Positions 1 to 6,511 of a DNA stretch of 20,168 nt are shown one piece after another. A program made the position numbers and the translations under genes. Location: positions 1 through 20,168 of the forward strand of contig DAPT01000112.1 in the NCBI GenBank assembly GCA_002502215.1, read 5' to 3'. The stretch's first letter is position 1. Every line of letters starts with the position of its first letter. A model generated the notes under the pieces. The model saw only the letters and a program-made list of their open reading frames with translations. It was not told where the DNA came from and searched no databases. Origin of the DNA: Euryarchaeota archaeon UBA124 (GTDB taxonomy: Archaea; Thermoplasmatota; Poseidoniia; Poseidoniales; Poseidoniaceae).

Positions 1-512
1 TGGTCAACGAAGAGACCTTTCAGGAGATGAAACCGTTCATGGGAGGTGGCGATATGATTGAAACCGTCACTTTGGAAGGATCGACTTACCAAACAAACGA
101 ACATCGCTTCGAAGCGGGAACGCCTCGAATCGCTGAAGCAATCGGTTGGAATGCTGCACTTAACTACCTTGGCAACCTCAACCTCGTAGAACAACACAAG
201 CGCCTTTTGGGAATTGCCCGCCACGTCGCCGGAGAACTTCGATCGATGGGAATGACCGTCTATGGCCGCCACGATGATGAAGATTCATCGGTTGTTTCCT
301 TCCTTCACCCCACACTCCATAGTGAAGACTTTGCTCATCTCCTCGACGCCCGCGGAGTGGCCGTTCGAACTGGACACCACTGCGCTCAACCGCTCTTGAA
401 TCGGCTCGGAATCAGCGGCACGGTTCGTGCCTCATTCTACATCTACAACACCATGCAGGATGCGGAAGAATTCTTGACGCATGTACGTGCAATTTTGGAG
501 CGGTTTGCATGA
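1..512 (+). CDS. sufS: Cysteine desulfurase SufS, C-terminal part (5' end outside window)
   Basis: PLP-dependent class V (SufS/CsdA group) cysteine desulfurase, which takes sulfur from L-cysteine as a persulfide and passes it to SufE for Fe-S cluster assembly in the cytoplasm. The reading frame is open from base 3, so the gene is cut by the window edge and about 169 codons remain. Visible family motifs are EMKPFMGGGDMI, RFEAGTP and the active-site loop RTGHHCAQP, whose persulfide Cys codon is at 381-383, followed by the SufS-type ending RASFYIYNT. The HHCAxP form marks group II (SufS) rather than IscS/NifS. The stop codon overlaps the sufE start (ATGA, 509-512), so the two are probably translationally coupled. 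The upstream part of the Suf operon presumably lies to the left; this is inference. Confidence 0.95.
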   Translation, partial: VNEETFQEMKPFMGGGDMIETVTLEGSTYQTNEHRFEAGTPRIAEAIGWNAALNYLGNLNLVEQHKRLLGIARHVAGELRSMGMTVYGRHDDEDSSVVSFLHPTLHSEDFAHLLDARGVAVRTGHHCAQPLLNRLGISGTVRASFYIYNTMQDAEEFLTHVRAILERFA

Positions 513-919
513 GCTATCCTCAACAACTTGCAGAGTTAATTGAAGACTTCCAATCCATCGATGACCGAATGGAACGTCTGGAGTATGTTTTTGATCTCGC
601 TTCCGAGGTCAACGAATTACCAACGAGCGAATGGAACGATGCAACACGCATTTTAGGATGCCAATCCGAGGCCCACGTTCGCGTCGATGTTGATCAAAAC
701 AATGTTCGCCTCTTTTCTGGGGCGGATTCAAAGCTTGTCCAAGGTTTGATGGGTGTTTTGACCATCGCAATCGATGACCAACCGTTGGAAATTGCCTTGT
801 CTCTAACACCAGAGTTTGCGGTCGAGATGGGTATTTTGAATTCCCTCTCTCCATCAAGGAGCAATGGTTTTCGCAACATGTTTGACAAGGTTATGAGTGA
901 TTTGCAGGAGGTCGAATGA
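509..919 (+). CDS. sufE: Sulfur acceptor protein SufE
   Basis: SufE accepts the persulfide sulfur from SufS and carries it to the SufBCD scaffold. The 136-residue product has the normal family length. The acceptor cysteine is Cys51 in the motif GCQSEAHV (E. coli SufE also uses Cys51), and the C-terminal signature LSPSRSNGFRNM matches the family. The ATG start is fixed by the ATGA overlap with sufS. The stop again overlaps the next start by ATGA (916-919), and an AGGAG-like ribosome binding site lies at about 906-910. SufS-SufE pairs are typical of bacteria, while many archaea carry only SufBC(D), so bacterial origin is plausible. Codon use was not computed. Confidence 0.95.
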   Translation: MSYPQQLAELIEDFQSIDDRMERLEYVFDLASEVNELPTSEWNDATRILGCQSEAHVRVDVDQNNVRLFSGADSKLVQGLMGVLTIAIDDQPLEIALSLTPEFAVEMGILNSLSPSRSNGFRNMFDKVMSDLQEVE

Positions 920-1236
920 TGGTGAAGGAAGAAGAAGTAATGCTCGCATTGCAAGCGGTTGAGGATCCTGAACTGGACATTTCAATCGTCGATTTGGGAC
1001 TGGTTTACGCAGTTCGATTTGAAGATCGTGATGAGGGGAAACACGCTGAAATCGATCTAACATTGACCTCACCTGGATGCCCCGCAGCACCAGAAATCAT
1101 GGCAGCCGCTCATCGTGCAGCACTGCAAACTGATGGCTTGAAAAGCGTTCACATCAATCTTGTTTGGACGCCACGATGGGATCCCAGAGTGCACGCCACC
1201 GAAGATGCTCGCATGGACATGGGTATCTGGGATTAG
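916..1236 (+). CDS. sufT: SufT-like Fe-S assembly protein (DUF59/MIP18 family)
   Basis: A 106-residue protein of the DUF59 (MIP18/PaaD-like) family, whose members act in Fe-S cluster assembly or maturation of Fe-S proteins. Visible features are the N-terminal EDPELDISIVDLGLVY segment, the conserved cysteine in TSPGCPA (Cys55), and the C-terminal VWTPRWDP...ARMDMGI segment typical of SufT and PaaD. It is the third gene of the sufS-sufE-sufT run, joined to sufE by an ATGA overlap, which supports a Suf role over a phenylacetate-degradation role. Its stop overlaps the stop of the convergent riboflavin kinase gene by four bases. The SufT name is from family plus context; the exact biochemical step is not known from sequence. 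Confidence 0.88.
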   Translation: MMVKEEEVMLALQAVEDPELDISIVDLGLVYAVRFEDRDEGKHAEIDLTLTSPGCPAAPEIMAAAHRAALQTDGLKSVHINLVWTPRWDPRVHATEDARMDMGIWD

Positions 1237-1706
1237 TTATCCCCAACGTAAAGAGTTACATCATCACCGTCTTCAATGCCAAGGCGTTCTCGTAAGAATG
1301 GTCCTGAAATGACTTCGACAACGTCCACATGCCGTGTTAAATCTGGAATAAGAATCGCACAATCGATGGCCGTTTCAGCATGCGAAATCTTCGCTTTGAA
1401 CGCCGTTGCCCCGCCGAAGGAAACTCCGTCCCGAAGAAATCCACGGACACGCATTGCCTCAAACGCATCGACTTCAACATGATTGGCTTGCTCAAGTGAT
1501 GCAGCATCTGCGTCCAGTGTATCGATTCCGGCTTTGTTTCTCAAAGCAATGTAGTGGACAAGATGATTTTGTTCGACCTTGATGTTGAGCGTACCCGGCC
1601 AAGCGGTTGTACCGAGTATTGTTCGGAATTGTTCCTGGTAATGCGGTTGCGACATGAAGACATGGGCTCTACCCAAACCACTGCTCACGATTCCCTTCAG
1701 TTGCAC
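1233..1706 (-). CDS. ribK: CTP-dependent riboflavin kinase (DUF120)
   Basis: Archaeal-type riboflavin kinase, which makes FMN from riboflavin using CTP instead of ATP (characterised for MJ0056 of Methanocaldococcus). The 157-residue product shows the family's N-terminal GIVSSGLGRAHVFM, then a Tyr-x3-Phe element (HYQEQF) and the nucleotide-binding PGTLN loop at about residues 37-41. A late GPFLRERLGIEDGDDVTLYV segment matches the usual end of the domain. The start is a GTG at 1704-1706; an in-frame TAG at 1716-1718 excludes the upstream ATGs. No separate helix-turn-helix domain is present, although some archaeal homologues carry one. The gene is convergent with sufT and divergent from the next gene. 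This enzyme family is essentially archaeal and is one of the better taxonomic markers here. Confidence 0.9.
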   Translation of the reverse strand: MQLKGIVSSGLGRAHVFMSQPHYQEQFRTILGTTAWPGTLNIKVEQNHLVHYIALRNKAGIDTLDADAASLEQANHVEVDAFEAMRVRGFLRDGVSFGGATAFKAKISHAETAIDCAILIPDLTRHVDVVEVISGPFLRERLGIEDGDDVTLYVGDN

Positions 1707-1804
1707 AAAGTGAGCCTAAACAATCTCCCTTTTCATCATGCGTGTTCAGACCACGTCTCACAAAAGCCCTTAATCAACGTCGTCGAGGGTGGATTGGTGA
1801 GACC

Positions 1805-2986
1805 ATGCCTGGCGATATGACGTGGATGAAACAGCGGTTTGATGAACTCAACGAGAAGTCTTTGCTGTGGGAACCTCCCACCTTGGAAGGACCCAATCAG
1901 CCTCGTTGTGTTATGGAAGGGAAACCAACCATCATGCTCTCCGCGAACAATTATCTTAACCTGACAACGCATCCTAAAGTTGTCAAAGCAATGGTCGATG
2001 CAACAACAACCTATGGTGCCGGAAGCGGCTCTGTTCGAGCGATTGCAGGAACGATGGATCTTCATCTTGATGCCGAGCGCACCGTAGCTGAATTCAAAGG
2101 AGTTGAAGCGGCACTCATCTATTCGGCAGGGTATACTGCGAACGTTGGACTGATTCCAACACTGGTCCAGGGCCCACAGGATGTCATCATAAGCGATGAG
2201 TTGAATCACGGCTCCATCATCGATGGTGTGCGATTGACAAAAGCACGACGAGGTGTTTACGCTCACAACGACATGGGCGAACTCGAAGCCGTTCTCAGAG
2301 CACATGAAGATGCAGATCGGAAACTCATCATTACCGATGGAGTGTTCTCAATGGACGGGGATTATGCTCCACTCGATGAAATCAACAAACTTGCAGAAGA
2401 GTTTGGGGCGATGGTTTTGGTCGATGACTGCCACGGAGAAGGTGTTCTTGGCGAAGGAGGTCGCGGCATTGTCGACCATTTCAAACTCCAAGGCCAAGTT
2501 GATTTTGAACTCGGCTCCTTCTCGAAAGCCCTAGGGGTGCAAGGAGGTATTCTTGCTGGAACAGAGATGACGCGGACCCATGCACTGAACCACTCAAGAT
2601 CATGGCTTTTGTCTGGTTCGCAACCCCCGGGTGTCGCTGCTGCACAAAAAGCAGCAATTGAAGTCCTTATGGAAGAGCCTGAGCATCATGCAAAACTCTG
2701 GGAAAACACCAATTATTTCAGGAAGGAATTGCAGTCCCTCGGTTTTGACACGGGTGTTTCAACCACCCCCATCATCCCTATTATGTGTGGAGAATCTTCA
2801 ACTGCAAAAGCAATGACTACCCATCTTCAACAACAAGGTGTCATGGCAGGAGCCATCGTGTTCCCGATGGTTGCACGAGACAAAGCCAGAATACGAACAC
2901 AGATGTCTTCCGGATTGTCAAAGGATGACTTGAATGAAGTCCTACGGATATTGGAAGAAATCGGACCGAAAGTTGGCCTCATTTGA
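1805..2986 (+). CDS. Alpha-oxoamine synthase, probable glycine C-acetyltransferase (Kbl/BioF family)
   Basis: PLP-dependent enzyme that condenses an amino acid with an acyl-CoA. The family includes glycine C-acetyltransferase (Kbl), 8-amino-7-oxononanoate synthase (BioF) and serine palmitoyltransferase. With the ATG at 1805 the product is 393 residues, close to Kbl. Visible motifs are NNYLNLTTHP, the GSGSVRAIAGTMDLH stretch, DELNHGSIIDG, the PLP-anchoring VLVDDCHGEGVLG and the Schiff-base lysine Lys241 in SFSKALGVQGG. The frame extends upstream to a GTG at 1742, but the ATG at 1805 has a GGTGAG ribosome binding site four bases upstream and fits the family's usual start. Neither threonine dehydrogenase nor other biotin genes are in the window, so the substrate cannot be settled. 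Kbl is the best guess. Confidence 0.85.
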   Translation: MPGDMTWMKQRFDELNEKSLLWEPPTLEGPNQPRCVMEGKPTIMLSANNYLNLTTHPKVVKAMVDATTTYGAGSGSVRAIAGTMDLHLDAERTVAEFKGVEAALIYSAGYTANVGLIPTLVQGPQDVIISDELNHGSIIDGVRLTKARRGVYAHNDMGELEAVLRAHEDADRKLIITDGVFSMDGDYAPLDEINKLAEEFGAMVLVDDCHGEGVLGEGGRGIVDHFKLQGQVDFELGSFSKALGVQGGILAGTEMTRTHALNHSRSWLLSGSQPPGVAAAQKAAIEVLMEEPEHHAKLWENTNYFRKELQSLGFDTGVSTTPIIPIMCGESSTAKAMTTHLQQQGVMAGAIVFPMVARDKARIRTQMSSGLSKDDLNEVLRILEEIGPKVGLI

Positions 2987-3024
2987 TCACGATGCAAGAT
3001 CCTCTGTAACAGAGACTTCATGCA

Positions 3025-3639
3025 TTACTCTGCTTCAAATGCATCAACTACTTCAAGCAATTCCGTATCTTCTCCAGCTAAATCATCCGCTGATTCCTGC
3101 TGTGATTTATTGAACGTCTTCGTGCTTCCAAATGGATTGATGCCCTCATCAATCATGCAGAGCAGGCGCCATCTTGGGGCCCAAGAAAGATGAACATATG
3201 CGGGCCCAGGAAGTAGCAGGACAAACAGAGATATTCCGCTCGGTATGTCGAGGAAGTTGGAGTAATCCAAACCCAGCAATCCGATTCCAAGGAATGGCAT
3301 CGGATACAGGATAATCCGAGGTGGCGCCATTGGCATCCGTTTCGATAATGCGACCAAAATCAACGAACAAAAACCGAGAACAAGACAGGCTCCCATAAAC
3401 AACGCCGAAAACAGCAGCCAATTCGAAAATGATTCATTCAAATTATCATAACGTAGAATGTAAGGGAAGATAAGGGCTAAACTGATGAGGAAACCATAGA
3501 ACATCCCAATGTTGGCAGGGTGGGATAACCAAAGAGGCAGACGTGAAAATCGTCGCGACAAGGAAGTTCCAAAGAGAAGATCGTTGTCCTCTGGACTTAA
3601 CTCTGAGACAATCTCAGACCAACGGTCTTGAGGTTCCAT
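3025..3639 (-). CDS. Unrecognised membrane protein, four predicted helices
   Basis: No family was recognised. The 204-residue product has a hydrophilic N-terminus (about residues 1-40, with a basic SRRFSRLP patch), four likely transmembrane helices at about 44-62, 73-98, 108-125 and 134-152, and an acidic C-terminal tail (EDTELLEVVDAFEAE). The tail is probably cytoplasmic; this is inference. It lies 58 bases downstream of another orphan membrane protein gene, itself coupled to a DUF309 gene, so the three probably form one transcript. It faces the end of the alpha-oxoamine synthase gene across a 38-base gap. ATG start; no signal peptide was seen apart from the first helix. Confidence 0.75.
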   Translation of the reverse strand: MEPQDRWSEIVSELSPEDNDLLFGTSLSRRFSRLPLWLSHPANIGMFYGFLISLALIFPYILRYDNLNESFSNWLLFSALFMGACLVLGFCSLILVALSKRMPMAPPRIILYPMPFLGIGLLGLDYSNFLDIPSGISLFVLLLPGPAYVHLSWAPRWRLLCMIDEGINPFGSTKTFNKSQQESADDLAGEDTELLEVVDAFEAE

Positions 3640-3697
3640 AGTCGTATGCTGACGGGTTTAGGTTTTCAATGCACCCTTTCATGTGTCGTTGAATGTC

Positions 3698-4339
3698 TCA
3701 TTCTTGACGCTTTAATCGCTTTGCAATTGGCCCTGATGCATCTTCCATCTCACTTTCATCCGGCCAGTCTCTGTCCAACAAGCCGTAATCAATCGATTCC
3801 CTCTTCCTTGCATCTTCGATTTCATCCTCAATTTCGTTGTGAGCGTCTCGTAAAGCAAGGGACTGATTCAACAAAGCCATGGTTCTTCGAAGATTTGCAT
3901 CAAGGGTTTTCTTATCGGTAAAGTGACCAAGTATGGTATAATCATCATTTATCGCAACCAAATTATATCCTGAGAGTACGTCGTCCTTGATGAGTCTGTA
4001 GCGATCATTGCCAGCCTTCAACCAACGCCCATCATGCATTCGTATCATTACCTCTGATTCTTTATCAGAATCCAATTCCATCATCGGGTGCGATGGGCTT
4101 ACTGCAAAAGGTGTTCGTTGCCAATCATGCCACTGTTGATAACTGAAGCCCGATATCAAAAAGAACACTCCAATCACGACGAGACTGACGGGGAATGAGC
4201 CAAAGACAAGGATGCCTAATACAGGAACGATAAGAAAAATGCTGAATCGTAAAAACAGCGCACGCCCATGTTCCTGTGCTTTGGGTGTCTGTGAGAAAAC
4301 AACGAAATGACTTGGTAGCCCTTCCTCAAATTGGCTCAT
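3698..4339 (-). CDS. Unrecognised membrane protein, two helices plus charged cytoplasmic region
   Basis: No family was recognised. The 213-residue product begins with about 25 polar residues, then two adjacent hydrophobic helices (about 27-45 and 47-66), forming a hairpin. A soluble region follows, with a beta-like stretch (MIRMHDGRWLKAGNDRYRLI) and then a long, highly charged helical C-terminus rich in Glu, Asp and Arg that may be a coiled coil. The start codon overlaps the stop of the upstream DUF309 gene (ATGA, 4336-4339), so the two products are probably made together. The four-helix membrane protein follows 58 bases downstream. A membrane-anchored scaffold or regulator is possible, but nothing in the sequence shows a function. 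Confidence 0.75.
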   Translation of the reverse strand: MSQFEEGLPSHFVVFSQTPKAQEHGRALFLRFSIFLIVPVLGILVFGSFPVSLVVIGVFFLISGFSYQQWHDWQRTPFAVSPSHPMMELDSDKESEVMIRMHDGRWLKAGNDRYRLIKDDVLSGYNLVAINDDYTILGHFTDKKTLDANLRRTMALLNQSLALRDAHNEIEDEIEDARKRESIDYGLLDRDWPDESEMEDASGPIAKRLKRQE

Positions 4340-4773
4340 TCCATCACCTCATTTGCTACTGGAAGCTTCATGTTTTCATACGTTTGTTGCCAAAGGTCAA
4401 CATCCTCTGCATACACAGAGATGTTTTCGACATGTTGTTCGATATCGAATCCCCAAGCGATTTTCCAGGGCGCCAATTTTGGAGTCAGTTTACTCCATTG
4501 ATTTGCAACACCACGGGATTTTTTACGTTGGTGATTGTAAAGCAATGCTGCGGTTTGTATGAGGCCTTGAACCAACAAGATCTCACTCATCTCCGCATTT
4601 CGACGTTTTAGCGAATTCCACAAATCTTCCCATGCTTCGTGAGCATGCCAATATCGACCATTGTCAAAATCCATTCGGCCCTGTTCAAGCAACTCTGCTT
4701 CTTCCGTTGAAAGAGGTGAAGCCTGCATGGTTGGCCGATGCCTTCGACCATTGAAATGCTTCTCATTTGGCAT
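4336..4773 (-). CDS. DUF309 family protein
   Basis: Small helical protein of the DUF309 family, function unknown, found in archaea, cyanobacteria and Firmicutes. From the ATG at 4773 it is 145 residues. The family signature appears at about residues 36-52 as FDNGRYWHAHEAWEDLW, followed by a conserved helix with LVQGLIQTAALLYNHQR. The frame extends to a GTG at 4785, and another ATG lies at 4728. The ATG at 4773 is preferred because a TATA-like box sits about 25 bases upstream, which suits a leaderless archaeal transcript. The gene is first in a minus-strand operon with two orphan membrane proteins and is divergent from the DUF835-DnaA-like operon. Confidence 0.85.
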   Translation of the reverse strand: MPNEKHFNGRRHRPTMQASPLSTEEAELLEQGRMDFDNGRYWHAHEAWEDLWNSLKRRNAEMSEILLVQGLIQTAALLYNHQRKKSRGVANQWSKLTPKLAPWKIAWGFDIEQHVENISVYAEDVDLWQQTYENMKLPVANEVME

Positions 4774-4793
4774 CGAGGGACACACAGTTCAAA

Positions 4794-4801
4794 AGATAAA
4801 A
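4794..4801 (-). promoter_or_regulatory. Putative TATA box for the DUF309 operon
   Basis: Read on the minus strand the bases are TTTTATCT, inside the longer T-rich GCTTTTATCTTTT. The centre lies about 25 bases before the ATG at 4773, the spacing expected for a leaderless archaeal transcript. The same AT-rich patch lies about 25-34 bases before GTG codons (4823, 4832) of the divergent DUF835 gene, so it might serve both directions, though the plus-strand reading fits the consensus less well. Confidence 0.4.
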
Positions 4802-4831
4802 GCAAATGATCCGTTTTGCGGGGTGAGCTTT

Positions 4832-6511
4832 GTGTCGGATTTTGTTCCAGGGGATGTTCTTGAAACAAGACGCGGCGGTGTTGATGTTCTACGGCATCTC
4901 GCCCATGAGTTGGCCACATTGGAACGAAATGGATCCATCAAAATCCATCGTATAATTCCTGATGTGGGAGAGCGAATCGGCCATCTGTTAATTTTCGATG
5001 GCTCGCTTGCAGCTGCGTTCCATCGGGCTGACACCGAACGCTATGGGATTGAAGCACTGCTTGAAATTGAATCTGACGCATCGGCACTTGATGCGACGAT
5101 GAGCCTGCATGAAATGTCCGAATCGCTGTACATATCTGCCCTTTCCGAACATCCAAATGCAGGTTTGGTTGACAAAGAGGATGGAATCCGTGATGAGGCT
5201 TGGTGGACATCGGTACGAACACCGCGAAGACGAATTGAACGGGAAGACCGACTACCTGACCTGAAGCCCAACGTATCCGTTCCAGAGGCTTTACGAAGAA
5301 AAAGCGAAGCACGGATGCGGAGTCAAGGTGGACCTGTTCTTCAGCGAGGGCAAGCTTGGCTTGAACATTCAATTGAACCACATGAAATATTCGAACTTGC
5401 GACCACGTTGAGTGAAATGAAGCAACCTGTGCTCCTCATTTCTCGACAATCTCCCTCTCGCATTGAATCCAACTATCGCATGCCAATCAAGCAGTATCGC
5501 TGGTTGTCCGAGACCCAGCATGAGCGTACGTTGGAACCATCTTTGGAGTCGATACGACGAAACATCGACGTGTTTTTTTCAGAGCATGAACAAGGCATCC
5601 TTTTTCTTGAAGGGATTGAATATTTGTCAGGAATTCATGGCGAGCAACGGGTGATAGAGATGATTCGAAGCATCGTCGATCAAACTCGATTAAATGGAAA
5701 TGTTCTGATCGTTTCATCAAATCTTGAGGCTTTTACTTTACCACATCGAACACGATTGGAGCGTGAATTCAGCACCTTGGAAAGCCAGCAAATGCAGACG
5801 TGGTTGCTCGATGTCGACCTGTTGCGAGATCAACCTTACTTTCGCGACCTTGATGAAGCAATGGAAGATGTCATCTCAGAGCATCTTGAAGCACATGTGC
5901 AAGATCCTCTTCTACCACCGAAGCCAGAATTACAGAGTCAAGTCAATCAAATACCATTGCCAAAGGAACAATTGACAGTGAAAGTTGATGAAGAACTGCA
6001 ATCAAAGATGCGTTCCTGGGCGAACGATGATGTCGAGGAACCTGAGGAAGAAATGAACTTTGAGACCGATTCTGCTCCTGCGGAAATTGACGTTGATTTG
6101 GCGAGTAAGCCTCGAACCCCTCAGCGAATCATACGGAGACGTAAGGGTACAACGTCACCTACCAAACGAAACTCAATCGATGATGCTGCTCGGCAAATCG
6201 TTGACCTCCCTGGCTTGGTAGATGATTCGGGACAATCGAAATCATTCGTACCTGTATCAGCGGAGATTACTCACACGCTTCCAAAGCCAAAAGCATCGAT
6301 TTTACAGAAGACAATGAAGAAGGCTGCATCGTCCAAGGCAGGTAAACGGCTTGCGAATTTTCCTCCAATTAAATCCAGGAAAACAATTGCAACTCCGGTT
6401 CAGAAATCGGAGGAAGCCAAACAGAACATTCAGCCATCCCCACATGCTCGAGAACATGCTGCTTCTCAACAGCGTTTGTCCGACGACAATCATCAGGAGG
6501 ATAAGGCATGA
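4832..6511 (+). CDS. Large DUF835-containing protein with disordered C-terminal tail
   Basis: About 559 residues in three parts. Residues about 1-110 form a small alpha/beta domain with GERIGHLLIFDGSLAAAFH followed by an EALLEIESDAS helix, resembling N-terminal modules of archaeal signalling proteins (inference). Residues about 196-325 match DUF835, an archaeal domain of unknown function: VLLISRQSPSRIESNY, the ILFLEGIEYLSG strand-turn, RLNGNVLIVSS and a terminal LEREFSTLE. The rest is low-complexity, first acidic and then Lys/Arg/Ser/Pro-rich, probably disordered. The start is uncertain: the GTG at 4832 has a GGTGAG motif just upstream, GTG 4823 is also possible, and the frame stays open to an ATG at 4661, inside the DUF309 gene. 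The stop overlaps the next gene's start by ATGA (6508-6511), indicating coupled expression with the DnaA-like ATPase. Confidence 0.75.
   Translation: MSDFVPGDVLETRRGGVDVLRHLAHELATLERNGSIKIHRIIPDVGERIGHLLIFDGSLAAAFHRADTERYGIEALLEIESDASALDATMSLHEMSESLYISALSEHPNAGLVDKEDGIRDEAWWTSVRTPRRRIEREDRLPDLKPNVSVPEALRRKSEARMRSQGGPVLQRGQAWLEHSIEPHEIFELATTLSEMKQPVLLISRQSPSRIESNYRMPIKQYRWLSETQHERTLEPSLESIRRNIDVFFSEHEQGILFLEGIEYLSGIHGEQRVIEMIRSIVDQTRLNGNVLIVSSNLEAFTLPHRTRLEREFSTLESQQMQTWLLDVDLLRDQPYFRDLDEAMEDVISEHLEAHVQDPLLPPKPELQSQVNQIPLPKEQLTVKVDEELQSKMRSWANDDVEEPEEEMNFETDSAPAEIDVDLASKPRTPQRIIRRRKGTTSPTKRNSIDDAARQIVDLPGLVDDSGQSKSFVPVSAEITHTLPKPKASILQKTMKKAASSKAGKRLANFPPIKSRKTIATPVQKSEEAKQNIQPSPHAREHAASQQRLSDDNHQEDKA

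Noticed and set aside
1742..1804. N-terminal extension of the alpha-oxoamine synthase from a GTG
   Set aside because: The added 21 residues are Arg-rich with no family match, and the ATG at 1805 has a nearby ribosome binding site.
1736..2305. Open frame of 189 codons on the minus strand
   Set aside because: It lies wholly antisense to the alpha-oxoamine synthase coding region, is Cys/His/Ser-rich with no family motif, and is best explained as a codon-bias shadow.
3002..3014. Small inverted repeat CTCTG-TAA-CAGAG between convergent genes, considered as a terminator
   Set aside because: Only a five-base stem, no T tract, and archaeal termination does not usually depend on such hairpins; likely chance.
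4661..4831. Longer DUF835 protein starting at ATG 4661 or 4727
   Set aside because: These starts lie within the divergent DUF309 gene, and the extension is Cys/Ser-rich and looks antisense to DUF309.
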